A DNA stretch of 60,828 bases, taken from contig NZ_QJJR01000014.1 of assembly GCF_003201605.1 (NCBI RefSeq), positions 1 to 60,828 of the forward strand. The letters run 5' to 3'. The stretch comes from Streptohalobacillus salinus. Its GTDB lineage: Bacteria; Bacillota; Bacilli; Bacillales; Amphibacillaceae. Below are positions 40,677 through 49,970 of this stretch, piece by piece. Position 1 is the first letter of the stretch, and each line of letters opens with the position of its first letter. The translations under genes and the position numbers were made by a program. The notes beneath the pieces are model-generated. The model did no database searches. It saw only the letters and a program-made list of their open reading frames with translations, and was not told where the DNA came from.

Positions 40677-41216
40677 TTATGATTTTTTAACATCTTCAGC
40701 TGCATCTTTAACTGCTTCTTTTACATCTTTTGTCGCTTTTTTGACAGCTTCTTTCTTGCTTTCTGTTGCTTCTGATGCTTCTTCTATGGCTTCATCAAGT
40801 TCAGCCTCTAACTCTTTACTCTTTAATTCTTTTTTTGCTTGCATCTCAGCTTTTTTTCTTTTCAATTCTTCAGTTGTTTCACTGATCTTTTCTTGAATAG
40901 AACCTTTTGTCTCGTTATATTTTTCTTGAAAATCATCCTTCTTTTCACTTACTGCTTTTTGGACATTTTCAGTTTTTTCTTTCGCATAATCTTTAAAATC
41001 ATCAGTTTTATCGTATGCCGTTTCTTTCCATTCTCCTGCTTTTTCTTTAAGGTCTTGAGCCCCTTTTCCAATATCAGAGCGGACTTCTTTACCTGATTTA
41101 GGTGCAAATAACAACGCTAGTGATGCACCTACCGCACTACCAATTAGTGTACCAATTAAAAAATCTTTAGCATTGATATTGTTGTTATCATTTGATCTGT
41201 TTTCTTCGTTTGTCAT
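40677..41216 (-). CDS. ytxH: YtxH-like general stress membrane protein
   Basis: 179 residues: a short polar N-terminus, a Gly/Ala-rich membrane helix (about 19-41, FLIGTLIGSAVGASLALLFAP), the family motif APKSGKEVRSDI, then a very long charged helix rich in Lys, Glu and Asp with an irregular 11-residue pattern like desiccation/LEA-type helices. The YtxH family is sigma-B-controlled in B. subtilis. It lies 30 nt after ytxG and shares its promoter. The third B. subtilis gene, ytxJ, is missing here. Function unknown; an envelope stress role is the usual guess. Confidence 0.88.
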   Translation of the reverse strand: MTNEENRSNDNNNINAKDFLIGTLIGSAVGASLALLFAPKSGKEVRSDIGKGAQDLKEKAGEWKETAYDKTDDFKDYAKEKTENVQKAVSEKKDDFQEKYNETKGSIQEKISETTEELKRKKAEMQAKKELKSKELEAELDEAIEEASEATESKKEAVKKATKDVKEAVKDAAEDVKKS

Positions 41217-41245
41217 AATAAATTCCTCCTAATAAAATTTAATTG

Positions 41246-41653
41246 TTATTTATTCTTTCTTTTCTTGAATACTTCCATTGCTACGTTTCCCCATTTAATA
41301 ACTTGGGCTGTTTCTTCTTTGTTCATTACAGCTACTTTAGAAACAGTATCTGAAACTTCTTTTACTGAATCACTAAACGTTGTAAAGGTTGTACTTAAAC
41401 CACTTATACTATCTACTAAACCATTTAACTTTTCTGATTTATGGTTAATATCTTCAGCTAAAGCATTTGTTCGGTTTAATAGAATAGTCGTTTCAGTAGT
41501 GATTCCTTCCATTTGTGTTTCAAGTCCTTCTAATGTGTTCGCAACGCTTGTCATCGTTCGTTCTGTCTCTTTTAATAGGCGAACAAGATAAATCACAAGA
41601 ACCGCAAATGCGACTGCCGCTATTAAAGCGGAAATATAGAGAAGGCTATCCAT
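41246..41653 (-). CDS. ytxG: DUF948 membrane protein YtxG
   Basis: 135 residues with one N-terminal membrane helix (about 4-24, LLYISALIAAVAFAVLVIYLV) followed by a methyl-accepting-protein-like helical stretch with no catalytic residues. It matches DUF948/YtxG, paired with ytxH in Bacillus. Strong AAGGAGAG ribosome site. A good sigma-B-type promoter lies 57 bases upstream. Probably a stress-induced membrane-associated partner of YtxH. Confidence 0.87.
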   Translation of the reverse strand: MDSLLYISALIAAVAFAVLVIYLVRLLKETERTMTSVANTLEGLETQMEGITTETTILLNRTNALAEDINHKSEKLNGLVDSISGLSTTFTTFSDSVKEVSDTVSKVAVMNKEETAQVIKWGNVAMEVFKKRKNK

Positions 41654-41709
41654 TTGTTAATCACTCTCCTTCTTTATGTAAATAAATTTAAAATTGAATC
41701 TAGTCATAT

Positions 41710-41735
41710 GTACCCCTCGGTTTATTATCTTAAAC
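41710..41735 (-). promoter_or_regulatory. Sigma-B-type promoter before ytxG-ytxH
   Basis: On the minus strand GTTTAA (41730-41735), a 14-base spacer and GGGTAC (41710-41715) fit the sigma-B consensus GTTTAA-N12-15-GGGWAW. An overlapping sigma-A extended -10, TG-T-TATAAT (TATAAT at 41740-41745), may give basal expression. B. subtilis ytxGHJ is known to be sigma-B dependent. Confidence 0.72.
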
Positions 41736-41813
41736 ATTTATTATAACAATCTTAAAAAAATATTATGAAAAACGCATGCATGAGATTTCCTCATTACACA
41801 CGTTTCCATTAGT

Positions 41814-43115
41814 TTATGATTCTTTTAAGTACGCTTCATATGCTTTTTGATATTTTTGAATATCTCCAGCCCCCATAAATACGACAACATCATCAGCCTC
41901 TGGTTTCAAATTCTCAATTTTATTTAGGTCAAGTAATTCACTCTCAGGAAGTAGCTCCATCAAGTCATTAATTGATAATTTACCAACTAACTCACGTTGA
42001 GACCCAAAAATATCACATAAATATACACGATCAGCAAGTTTTAAGCTATCAGCAAACGCTTGTAAAAACATCTTAGTCCGTGTAAATGTGTGTGGTTGAA
42101 AAACTGCTGTAATTTCTCGATCAGGGTATTTTCTTCTAATTGAATCAATCGTTGCAATAATTTCCTTTGGATGATGCGCATAATCATCAATGATTACACG
42201 TTCACCAATGACTTTTTCAGTAAATCGACGTTTCACGCCTGTAAAAGTTTTTAGATGACCAATTTCTTCTGCCGACATGCCTTCATAGTGGCATAATGCA
42301 ATAACAGCAAGTGCGTTTAGGACCGAATGTTTCCCGTATAGTGGAATAGTAAACGTTTCATAAAAATCATGACGTACATAGACATCAAATGATGTCCCCT
42401 CTTCTACTTCCTTAATATCCTTTGCTTGAAAGTCATTATGCTCTTCGAATCCATAATAAAGAACGGGTACTTTTGCCTGAATCCGATGCAAATATTCATC
42501 ATCACCACAAGCGATGATACCTTTTTTCACTTGATCAGCCATCTCTTGAAAGGCAGAGAAGACATCATCTACACTAGAAAAATAATCAGGATGATCAAAA
42601 TCAATATTAGTCATAATCGCATAGTCTGGCCGATAGCTGAGAAAATGACGTCGGTACTCACATGCTTCAAACGCAAAATATTTACTATTCGTTTGACCAA
42701 CGCCAGTCCCATCGCCAATTAGATAAGATGTCGACTTCGTTTGTGATAGCACATGACTGAGTAATCCTGTCGTCGATGTTTTTCCGTGCGCACCAGTAAC
42801 TGCAATGCTCGTATAGTTTTCAAGCCATGCACCTAAAAAATCATGATACTTGTAGATTGGCAAATTCAACGCTTTAGCTTCTATAATCTCTTCATGATCG
42901 TCATTAAAGGCGTTGCCTTGAATGATTACAAGGCCCGGCTTAATATTTTCTTTAGAGAAATTCAGGATAGGGATCCCTTTTTTATATAATTCTTTTTCAG
43001 TGAAAAAATGTTTGTCTACATCTGAGCCTTGAACCGTTTCGCCAAGGTCAAATAGTATATGCGCAAGTGCACTCATACCAGTACCTTTAATTCCGACAAA
43101 ATGATAAGTTGCCAT
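41814..43115 (-). CDS. murC: UDP-N-acetylmuramate--L-alanine ligase
   Basis: Adds L-alanine to UDP-MurNAc, the first amino acid of the peptidoglycan stem peptide. 433 residues, the standard length for Firmicute MurC: Rossmann start [17 protein letters not shown] loop [13 protein letters not shown] near residue 105, and the C-terminal domain with [11 protein letters not shown] and FQPHTFTRT. It has its own promoter (43218-43246). B. subtilis also has sftA-murC-ytxG order, but here a nicotinate phosphoribosyltransferase gene lies between sftA and murC. Confidence 0.97.
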   Translation of the reverse strand: MATYHFVGIKGTGMSALAHILFDLGETVQGSDVDKHFFTEKELYKKGIPILNFSKENIKPGLVIIQGNAFNDDHEEIIEAKALNLPIYKYHDFLGAWLENYTSIAVTGAHGKTSTTGLLSHVLSQTKSTSYLIGDGTGVGQTNSKYFAFEACEYRRHFLSYRPDYAIMTNIDFDHPDYFSSVDDVFSAFQEMADQVKKGIIACGDDEYLHRIQAKVPVLYYGFEEHNDFQAKDIKEVEEGTSFDVYVRHDFYETFTIPLYGKHSVLNALAVIALCHYEGMSAEEIGHLKTFTGVKRRFTEKVIGERVIIDDYAHHPKEIIATIDSIRRKYPDREITAVFQPHTFTRTKMFLQAFADSLKLADRVYLCDIFGSQRELVGKLSINDLMELLPESELLDLNKIENLKPEADDVVVFMGAGDIQKYQKAYEAYLKES

Positions 43116-43217
43116 AGGGTAATACCTCCAAAAAGGGTTGATTGTCCTTACCTTATCCTAATAACCCTTGCTATTTAAATTGTTATTTAAGTTACGATCA
43201 AACATGCACAAGGATTT

Positions 43218-43246
43218 ATTATAGCACAAACCGTCATTATTATCAG
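43218..43246 (-). promoter_or_regulatory. murC promoter
   Basis: On the minus strand CTGATA (43241-43246), a 17-base spacer and TATAAT (43218-43223), preceded by TG to make an extended -10. Confidence 0.65.
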
Positions 43247-43257
43247 CTATAAAAATT

Positions 43258-44367
43258 TCATGCGTTGTAACTTACTTTTTCTAAACGTGGGTTGGGATTA
43301 TACTGACGCCCAAATTTAGATTGTGGTTTTCCATCTAAAATGACACTATCACCCGTAAATCCTACCTTAATATCGAGCAAGCTACGCCCAACACCGTAGA
43401 TGTCAACTGGGACATTTTGTTTTTCAAAGCGTCTTATTTTTTCTTCAGTAAAACCACCACTTGCGATAATTTTTACGTGTTTGAAGCCTTCTTCGTCTAA
43501 CGCGTGGCGTAAGGCAAATACAAGCTCAGGGTTTACCCCTCTTGGATCAAAAGACCCCATCAAGTGCTGATTATCTAAGAAATACTTATCGACCATATTA
43601 CCGGAGGTATCTAATCGCACACCTTTTAGTTCATCTTTAAACTCATGTGCAACCTTTAACGAATCAGTAATGACATCATTGTTATAATCGACTAACACGG
43701 TCAATTCATCTTCGGGGTAGACATCTCGATAAGCTTTTGCCGCTTCGACAACATCCCCTTCAAACAATTGAATCAAGGCATGTGGCATCGTACCAATGCC
43801 TGTACGTCCCCACCATTCGTTCATAGCATGAGTAGCCTGTGCTGTTGAACCACCGATAAAGGCAGCATAGCCGTCCCCTGCTTGTTGGGTATAGTGATCA
43901 TCACGGTCACCCATAAACATAACTGGTTTTTGTTTACCTGAGGTACGCCCTGCTTTAACAACCTGATATACATTAGTTGCCACTGATGTCCGTCGTGCTA
44001 AAATCCCATCAATAATCCCCTCTAAAAAACCGAAAGATTGGTAAGGACCTTTAATCGTCAATACTGTTTCAAACGGGCTAATTTTATCTCCATCTTTCAA
44101 GGAGAAAATTTCAAGCTGATCAGACTGGTCTGCAAACGTATGTATTAGCGCAATTGCTTCATCAGTTCCGCAAAGTACGGCATGATCTTTTTGAAAAAAC
44201 TGCATAACAACTTCATTATTCGGACGTTTTTGTTTTGCAATTTCCTTTGTTTTTAAAAAATATACCGCAGAAAACCAACCGGTTTCAATCCGTTCATCAA
44301 ACTTAAATGTTTTATTTGTTAAGCGTTCAATTTTGCCATTTAACTTTAAGCCAATTTCTTTTTCCAT
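43258..44367 (-). CDS. Nicotinate phosphoribosyltransferase
   Basis: Converts nicotinate and PRPP to nicotinate mononucleotide in NAD salvage. 369 residues, the short barrel type: N-terminal RLTNKTFKFDER, then the phosphate-binding GVRLDTSGNMVDKY, with ASGGFTEEKIRRF and DIYGVGRSL near the C-terminus. TGAGGAG ribosome site before the ATG at 44367. It sits between sftA and murC, not part of that cell-wall/division pair in B. subtilis, so it is an insertion or relocation. A TG-T-TATAGT box upstream (about 44428-44436) may be its promoter. Confidence 0.92.
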   Translation of the reverse strand: MEKEIGLKLNGKIERLTNKTFKFDERIETGWFSAVYFLKTKEIAKQKRPNNEVVMQFFQKDHAVLCGTDEAIALIHTFADQSDQLEIFSLKDGDKISPFETVLTIKGPYQSFGFLEGIIDGILARRTSVATNVYQVVKAGRTSGKQKPVMFMGDRDDHYTQQAGDGYAAFIGGSTAQATHAMNEWWGRTGIGTMPHALIQLFEGDVVEAAKAYRDVYPEDELTVLVDYNNDVITDSLKVAHEFKDELKGVRLDTSGNMVDKYFLDNQHLMGSFDPRGVNPELVFALRHALDEEGFKHVKIIASGGFTEEKIRRFEKQNVPVDIYGVGRSLLDIKVGFTGDSVILDGKPQSKFGRQYNPNPRLEKVSYNA

Positions 44368-44444
44368 AATTTTAACTCCTCATAAAGTAATGTATTTGAT
44401 CAGATGTTAACATAGGTTAGAAAAGATAAACTATAACAGTAATA

Positions 44445-46727
44445 TTAAGTTGAACGAATCGATTCAATATCTTCTTTTGATACAAGAATTGATCGTGGTT
44501 TACTTCCATTTTGACCAGAGATGATACCTTTATCTTCAAAAGCATCAATCAATCGTGCAGCCCTATTATAACCTATTTTAAAACGTCGTTGAAGTAGCGA
44601 AGTACTTGCAGATTCGTTTTCAGAAATAAAGCTTAATGCTTCATCAAATAATTCATCTGCATCTTCAACGTGTTGCATGGTATTTAATAATTGTTCTTGT
44701 TCAAATAGATAGTTCGGACTGTTACGATCTTTTATATAGTGTGTGACGCGTTCAATTTCTTCATCTGAGACATAAGCGCCTTGAATTCTAACGGGATGTC
44801 TTGCGCCATTTTCGACGAATAGCATGTCTCCTTTCCCTAACAACCGCTCGGCACCATTGGTATCAATCATTGTGCGTGAATCGACTTGTGATGCGACACT
44901 AAAAGCAATCCGTGTTGGAATGTTTGATTTAATCAAGCCAGTAATTACATCAACTGATGGGCGTTGCGTAGCCAATAATAGATGAATGCCACAAGCTCTA
45001 GCTTTTTGTGCTATTCGACAAATAGAATCTTCAACATCTTGAGGGGCAGCCATCATTAAATCTGCAAGTTCGTCAATGACAATAACAAGGTATGGCATGT
45101 TTTCCTCATTTTGTTCCTGCTTTTTCGCATTATACCGGGTAATGTCACGGCTTCCTGTGTCTACGAATTTTTGATAACGGGCTTCCATCTCATCCACCGC
45201 CCATTTCAGCGCTTGAGTCGCTGCCTTCACATCAGTAATAACAGGGCTGACTAAGTGTGGTAGACCATTATACGGTGCTAATTCAACCATTTTTGGGTCG
45301 ATTAACATTAAGCGCACTTCTTCGGGTGAAGATTTATATAGCAAGGACAATAAGATTGTATTAATACAGACACTTTTCCCTGAACCGGTCGCCCCAGCAA
45401 TTAGTCCATGTGGCATCTTATTAATATCCGTGATGATTGCTTCACCTGCAATGTCAAGGCCTAGTCCTACCGTAAGCGGGGAGGCAGATGCCAGAAATGC
45501 TTTTGAACGCATAATTTTACTGAATCCGACTGAAGACGTATCTTGATTCGGAACTTCTATCCCTATGGCATGCTTACCAGGGATAGGTGCTTCGATACGA
45601 ATATCTTTAGCTGCTAAACTTAACTTTAAGTCATCACTGAGATTCTTTACCTTACTTACTTTAACGCCTGACTCTGGTTTAATCTCAAAGCGCGTGACAG
45701 AAGGACCTTGCATCACGTTAACCACTTCCGCATTCACATTAAATTCTTTTAAGGCATCAATTAACTGTTGTGACTTTTCTTTAATAAAGTGATGATCTTT
45801 TGTGAATGATGCTTCATCATCATCTAACAAATGGAGTGGTAACGCATACGTTGATGAGTTTGATTGTTTTTCAAGTTGCTTGTTTTGAGAAACCGGCTCA
45901 ACTTGTTTTGTTGATAAGCTTTGCGATTCTACAGGTATCAACTCAGGACGATTCATTGTTGAGCGCTCTTTCAACCGATCATGATAACGTTTTTTATCAC
46001 TTGGTCGCATGCGCACGTTGAATGGTTCGCCTTTTGGTTTCTTTTCAGTCATCTGTCTTGGCTGACGTTTTAAAATTGCATCATTATTATTGTCCTCATT
46101 TATAGCGTGCTCGATAGGTGGTTTGATTGATTCTTCAGACCTTTCTCGAGTGTGATCTCCTGTTTGTCCAAATTCATCAGCTGAATAAGCAGATGCAGGG
46201 CGCTGATCAAGGTCCAACGATTGATCGGTTATGGTGTGCATAACATCCCTATCTACTTTCGCAATTTCCTTTGCTTTAGCAACCTCTTCAGGCGAGGGCA
46301 ATGCTTCAGTTGCTAACGCCTGAACGTTGTTATCCAACACCTCGTTTAATTTGCGTTGTTTGTGAAACCCGTATACAGGTGATGGTACATCTTGTACTTT
46401 AAACGGTGCACGTTTCACCGCATCTCCTGATTCATTTGTTTTTTTCACTTGCTCAGGTTCCCGATTGTTCTTTCTATGTACAGGTGTTTGATTACGACTG
46501 TTATTACTTGACTTTTTCGGCTGATCCACAGCCAATGGAAAAGGAAAGGGTTTGTTTTTTGGATATTGATAAGTCATTTTAGCTTCAATACCCTTTACTT
46601 TATTCGATCTATTTTCCATTGAATAATTCGTTTGCTTATTATTTGAATCTTTTTGAAGGTTTGCTTCAGAACGATCCGCATCTGTGTTTAATAGTTGGTT
46701 AATCGTTTGTTTAATTTGTTTCCACAT
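44445..46727 (-). CDS. sftA: SftA, soluble FtsK/SpoIIIE-type DNA translocase
   Basis: Clears chromosomal DNA from the closing septum. 760 residues: a long, polar, disordered N-terminus (about 1-290) with the SftA-type PSPVYGF motif and no membrane helices, so cytoplasmic unlike SpoIIIE; then the motor with Walker A GATGSGKSVC near residue 449, Walker B VIVIDELAD, and a C-terminal winged-helix gamma domain (FKIGYNRAARLIDAFEDKGII) that reads oriented DNA. It starts at the ATG at 46727. Neighbour of murC and ytpR in the usual Bacillus arrangement. Confidence 0.96.
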   Translation of the reverse strand: MWKQIKQTINQLLNTDADRSEANLQKDSNNKQTNYSMENRSNKVKGIEAKMTYQYPKNKPFPFPLAVDQPKKSSNNSRNQTPVHRKNNREPEQVKKTNESGDAVKRAPFKVQDVPSPVYGFHKQRKLNEVLDNNVQALATEALPSPEEVAKAKEIAKVDRDVMHTITDQSLDLDQRPASAYSADEFGQTGDHTRERSEESIKPPIEHAINEDNNNDAILKRQPRQMTEKKPKGEPFNVRMRPSDKKRYHDRLKERSTMNRPELIPVESQSLSTKQVEPVSQNKQLEKQSNSSTYALPLHLLDDDEASFTKDHHFIKEKSQQLIDALKEFNVNAEVVNVMQGPSVTRFEIKPESGVKVSKVKNLSDDLKLSLAAKDIRIEAPIPGKHAIGIEVPNQDTSSVGFSKIMRSKAFLASASPLTVGLGLDIAGEAIITDINKMPHGLIAGATGSGKSVCINTILLSLLYKSSPEEVRLMLIDPKMVELAPYNGLPHLVSPVITDVKAATQALKWAVDEMEARYQKFVDTGSRDITRYNAKKQEQNEENMPYLVIVIDELADLMMAAPQDVEDSICRIAQKARACGIHLLLATQRPSVDVITGLIKSNIPTRIAFSVASQVDSRTMIDTNGAERLLGKGDMLFVENGARHPVRIQGAYVSDEEIERVTHYIKDRNSPNYLFEQEQLLNTMQHVEDADELFDEALSFISENESASTSLLQRRFKIGYNRAARLIDAFEDKGIISGQNGSKPRSILVSKEDIESIRST

Positions 46728-46832
46728 AGCTACTCACTTCTCCATCATAATGATTAATTTTCATTTTAACAGAAATTGTAGAGAAAATGGCAAAATGTTC
46801 ACAAAATTTTTTCTTGAAGCTGTCAAACGCTT

Positions 46833-46890
46833 TAAATAAAAGGAAGCGTCAAATTACTCGTTACCACTGCTTAACGATTCATTTGACGCT
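46833..46890 (-). terminator. Terminator after ytpR
   Basis: Outer arms AGCGTCAAAT/ATTTGACGCT (46845-46854/46881-46890) enclose an inner TCGTTA/TAACGA stem, followed on the minus side by TTCCTTTTATTT. Confidence 0.78.
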
Positions 46891-46943
46891 CATTATACTA
46901 TAGATTTAATAACATACAATATTTGCTCTGCTATCTCGCCCGA

Positions 46944-47546
46944 TCAGAAGGTAAAGACATCCCCTGCGTTTACGTCATCAGTTAAAACATAGATGCCCTT
47001 TTCTTCAGGTGCGTTGGGTAAACCTAATTCTTTTTGTGAACATATCATACCAAAAGAGTCGATCCCTCGTAGGTTGGCATCTTTAATCTCCATCCCTCCA
47101 GGCATAATCGCTCCTACTTTTGCTACAACCACATGCTGTCCTTCATCAACATTTGGTGCCCCGCACACGATTTGAACGTCTTCAGTTCCTAAATCCACTT
47201 GACAAACATTTAGCTTGTCAGCATCCGGGTGTTTTGTTTTACTTTTCACATAACCAACGACAAATTTGGGTGTTAAATCAAGTTCTAATGGTTTTGGGAC
47301 TTGATTTGTATTAAATACAGCATTAATTGCTTTTAACCATTCTTCATCAAGTACAATTGGATTTTCTTTAATATCAAAGTACAACGACGCGTTAAAAATA
47401 TTGTAGCCTAAAATAGCTTCATTCGCTGTATCATAAATTTCAACAACATCACCATATGTTCGGAAACTTCTTTCGTAACGATTGCCGGTTTTAATTGGTA
47501 ACATAAGCACGTCACCAATTCCTTCTTTGTTGTAAAACGCGTTCAT
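46944..47546 (-). CDS. ytpR: YtpR family tRNA-binding protein
   Basis: 200 residues. The N-terminal half is specific to the YtpR family; the C-terminal half (from about residue 92) is an EMAP/PheT-B2-type tRNA-binding OB domain: SKTKHPDADKLNVCQVDLG, IVCGAPNV, AKVGAIMPGGMEIK and GMICSQKELGL. It resembles the stand-alone N-terminal domain of PheRS beta. Role unknown, presumably tRNA-related. The ATG at 47546 is chosen because AAGGATG gives 8-nt spacing to it but overlaps the earlier ATG. It is 16 nt after ytpQ. Confidence 0.92.
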   Translation of the reverse strand: MNAFYNKEGIGDVLMLPIKTGNRYERSFRTYGDVVEIYDTANEAILGYNIFNASLYFDIKENPIVLDEEWLKAINAVFNTNQVPKPLELDLTPKFVVGYVKSKTKHPDADKLNVCQVDLGTEDVQIVCGAPNVDEGQHVVVAKVGAIMPGGMEIKDANLRGIDSFGMICSQKELGLPNAPEEKGIYVLTDDVNAGDVFTF

Positions 47547-47562
47547 TATGCTCATCCTTTTC

Positions 47563-48366
47563 TTAATTAGTATCGCGTGGCTTTTTTTTCGCAAGAATAA
47601 AAATAGGTTCTAACTTTTCCTCTTCATAGACAAATGATAAAGCTGTGATAGGTATTCTACCTTCAGCGAAAAATTGCATAGCCATCTGTTGTAGTATATC
47701 ATAACCTTCTGCATTATGAATATCTGCAATAATAAAACTATCCTGATGAGGAACGGCCAACACAACTTCTCCATTCATGTCTTTAGTAAAGTTGTTTAAC
47801 CACGTTGTATTTAAAATACGACTCGCATCATATCCATCATTATTGGTTACAAAATAAAAATCATTCCCACTAACTTGCTGGTGGCGTGTTTCAATTGGAA
47901 TGCCAGACAGATTTTGATACGCTATTTCAACAACTCTTTCTTGATCAAGTGAACTTTCTTGTAACATGACTTCATCAATTAATACGTAAGCATCACCTAA
48001 ATCTAAAGCGAAGTAAATAACGGTCTCAGCCGTATGACTAATCGTCATCAGCACCTTGCCTTCTTTGGTTTTATCCGGAAAGCTTTTTGCTCTGATAACT
48101 GGAAAAATTGCCGTTTGGTTACCATCAAGTAAATGCGTTGTCTGTGTCATTGCTAATGACTTTTTTATATGTGTAATTAGGTTATCTATTGCTGACTGAC
48201 CCTCACGTTCAAATTTTGCAAGTACTTTAGCTAGGTCAATATTTACGCCTTTGCCATTTGACAATAATTCAACACGGTACCTATTTTCATCACGGACATA
48301 AACCGTTCGGTAGTCTTCTTCCGGGAAATATTGATCGAATAATCGTTTTAACTCAACTGGTCCCAC
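47563..48366 (-). CDS. ytpQ: DUF1444 protein YtpQ
   Basis: A member of the DUF1444/YtpQ family; function unknown. About 267 residues, mixed alpha/beta, no membrane segment or catalytic motif I can name. Start choice: an ATG at 48393 lacks a ribosome site, while AGAGGAG lies 11 nt before a GTG at 48366, so I place the start at the GTG; the ATG remains possible. It sits between ytpP and ytpR as in Bacillus, with a terminator separating it from ytpP. Confidence 0.83.
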   Translation of the reverse strand: MGPVELKRLFDQYFPEEDYRTVYVRDENRYRVELLSNGKGVNIDLAKVLAKFEREGQSAIDNLITHIKKSLAMTQTTHLLDGNQTAIFPVIRAKSFPDKTKEGKVLMTISHTAETVIYFALDLGDAYVLIDEVMLQESSLDQERVVEIAYQNLSGIPIETRHQQVSGNDFYFVTNNDGYDASRILNTTWLNNFTKDMNGEVVLAVPHQDSFIIADIHNAEGYDILQQMAMQFFAEGRIPITALSFVYEEEKLEPIFILAKKKPRDTN

Positions 48367-48416
48367 GACTTTATCAACTCCTCTCTCTTCCATCTAAAAT
48401 TGTATCATGTTCGTAA

Positions 48417-48454
48417 CCATTTAAAAAGAAAAGCAACTGTTTGCTTTTCTTTTT
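48417..48454 (-). terminator. Terminator after ytpP
   Basis: AAAAAGAAAAGCAA pairs with TTTGCTTTTCTTTTT (about 48423-48436/48440-48454), with TTTTTAAAT on the minus side. It separates ytpP from ytpQ. Confidence 0.75.
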
Positions 48455-48465
48455 AGGTTTATATG

Positions 48466-48786
48466 CTATTGATTGTTAACTTTATCTAGAAAGGCTTCAA
48501 TTTCGGCTTTCGTTTTTCGGTCTTTACTGACAAAACGAGCAATCTCTTCACCGTTGTTAAAGGCTAAGAAACTTGGAATGCCGAAGATATCATGAGCGAT
48601 ACATATGTCGATAAAATCATCTCTATCAACATAAGTAAAGTTAATCTCCGGGTACTGCCCTTCAAATTCAGGCATGATTGGCTCAATGACTCGACAATCC
48701 GGACACCATTGTGCTGAAAATAAAAATACTTGCTTATCTTTAGCAATAAGCGTTTGAAATTCTTGTTCTGACTCTAATTTTTTCAT
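48466..48786 (-). CDS. ytpP: Thioredoxin-like protein YtpP
   Basis: 106 residues with a thioredoxin fold and the active site WCPDC near residue 27, instead of the thioredoxin WCGPC; the cis-proline is in FGIPSFLAF. The family (YtpP) in Firmicutes has been linked to bacillithiol/disulfide redox, though the partner is uncertain. I chose the second ATG (48786) because GGGGGG sits close to the first. It is 17 nt after the membrane protein gene upstream, suggesting co-transcription with it. Confidence 0.9.
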   Translation of the reverse strand: MKKLESEQEFQTLIAKDKQVFLFSAQWCPDCRVIEPIMPEFEGQYPEINFTYVDRDDFIDICIAHDIFGIPSFLAFNNGEEIARFVSKDRKTKAEIEAFLDKVNNQ

Positions 48787-48803
48787 CATTTTCCCCCCTA
48801 TGA

Positions 48804-49844
48804 TTACTCGTAGCTAATTTTCATATCACCGAATTTAATCCATCCAATTCTTCTCATCCATTCTGAAAGAAGAAAACTAATCACTAATGGTCCGATTATA
48901 TGAACAAAGATTACCATAAAGAAGACCGACATTTCAAATCCCATGGTCTGAAATGTCATAATTTGTCCAACAAGGCCGGATGTTCCCATCCCGGCACCGG
49001 ATGGATTATTAGTCATTTCCAACCAAACCGTCCCTATCGGCGCCATGATCACAGCTGCAATTGTTGGTGGTAGCATGATAATTGGCTTTTTCAAAACGTT
49101 AGCAATTTGCAGCATTGATGTACCTATCCCCTGAGCAATAAATCCACCAAATCCATTTTCGCGGTAGCTACTTACCGCAAAACCCATCATCTGCGCTGAA
49201 CAACCGATAACAGCAGCACCAGCTGCCACCCCATCAAGTGATAACATCAATGCGATCGCAACACTTGAAATAGGAGCGGTAAGCGCCCAGCCCATGAGCA
49301 CTGCAACAATTATTCCCATTACAAATGGTTGTTGTGCTGTCGACCAGTTTATGACTTCACCCAATCCTGTCATAAAGGAATCAATTGGTGGTCCCACAAA
49401 GCGGCCGACCATAAAACCAACAACGATGGTCACAAAAGGTGTTAAAATAATATCCACTTTCGTTTCTTTATACACAAGTTTTCCAAATTCAGTTGCAAAT
49501 AACGCTCCTACATAAGCACCAACAGGTCCTGCCATCGTGTAACCAAATGCACCTGCAAATAATGTTGAAAACAAAACAAGCGGCGGTGCTTTTAAGCTAT
49601 AACCAATCGCTACACCGATCGCACCACCCACAACTTTACCATCCATCGCAAATGTTCCGATTTCAATCAAAGCATCACCAATCGTTGATGGACCATAAAA
49701 CTCTAAAATTTGTCCACCGATTGTATTTAGAATTAAACCAATAATTAACGAAGAAAATAACCCTAATGCCATAAAACTAAGTGCTTGAATAAAATAAACA
49801 TGTAAAGATAAATGAATTTGTTTTTTTTCTAAAAATGTTCGCAT
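48804..49844 (-). CDS. PTS EIIC-like membrane protein (EIIC_2 family)
   Basis: 346 residues, very hydrophobic with about 9-10 membrane segments and short loops, glycine-rich helices such as [18 protein letters not shown] and [18 protein letters not shown]. It resembles the PTS_EIIC_2 family, which lack EIIA and EIIB partners; none is nearby. Substrate unknown; a transport or sensory role in carbohydrate uptake is only a family-level suggestion. AGGGGGCGA precedes the ATG at 49844, and a clear promoter lies upstream. The thioredoxin gene ytpP follows after 17 nt. Confidence 0.82.
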   Translation of the reverse strand: MRTFLEKKQIHLSLHVYFIQALSFMALGLFSSLIIGLILNTIGGQILEFYGPSTIGDALIEIGTFAMDGKVVGGAIGVAIGYSLKAPPLVLFSTLFAGAFGYTMAGPVGAYVGALFATEFGKLVYKETKVDIILTPFVTIVVGFMVGRFVGPPIDSFMTGLGEVINWSTAQQPFVMGIIVAVLMGWALTAPISSVAIALMLSLDGVAAGAAVIGCSAQMMGFAVSSYRENGFGGFIAQGIGTSMLQIANVLKKPIIMLPPTIAAVIMAPIGTVWLEMTNNPSGAGMGTSGLVGQIMTFQTMGFEMSVFFMVIFVHIIGPLVISFLLSEWMRRIGWIKFGDMKISYE

Positions 49845-49884
49845 AAAGTCGCCCCCTGGTTCTTTTTATATGTATGTTCACTTT

Positions 49885-49913
49885 ATATTAACCCATTACC
49901 TTACAAGTGACAA
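49885..49913 (-). promoter_or_regulatory. Promoter of the EIIC-like gene and ytpP
   Basis: On the minus strand TTGTCA (49908-49913), a 17-base spacer and TAATAT (49885-49890). Confidence 0.62.
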
Positions 49914-49931
49914 GACACTTATGTGTTTTTC

Positions 49932-49970
49932 AAAAAAAAAAAAACTACCAAGTAAAATTTCACTCAGTAG
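49932..49970 (-). terminator. Terminator overlapping the lipoprotein stop codon
   Basis: Minus-strand RNA CTACTGAGT (49962-49970) pairs with ACTTGGTAG (49945-49953) through G-U pairs, then runs into twelve U residues, the longest T run in the window. The TGA stop (49960-49962) touches the stem. Confidence 0.88.
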
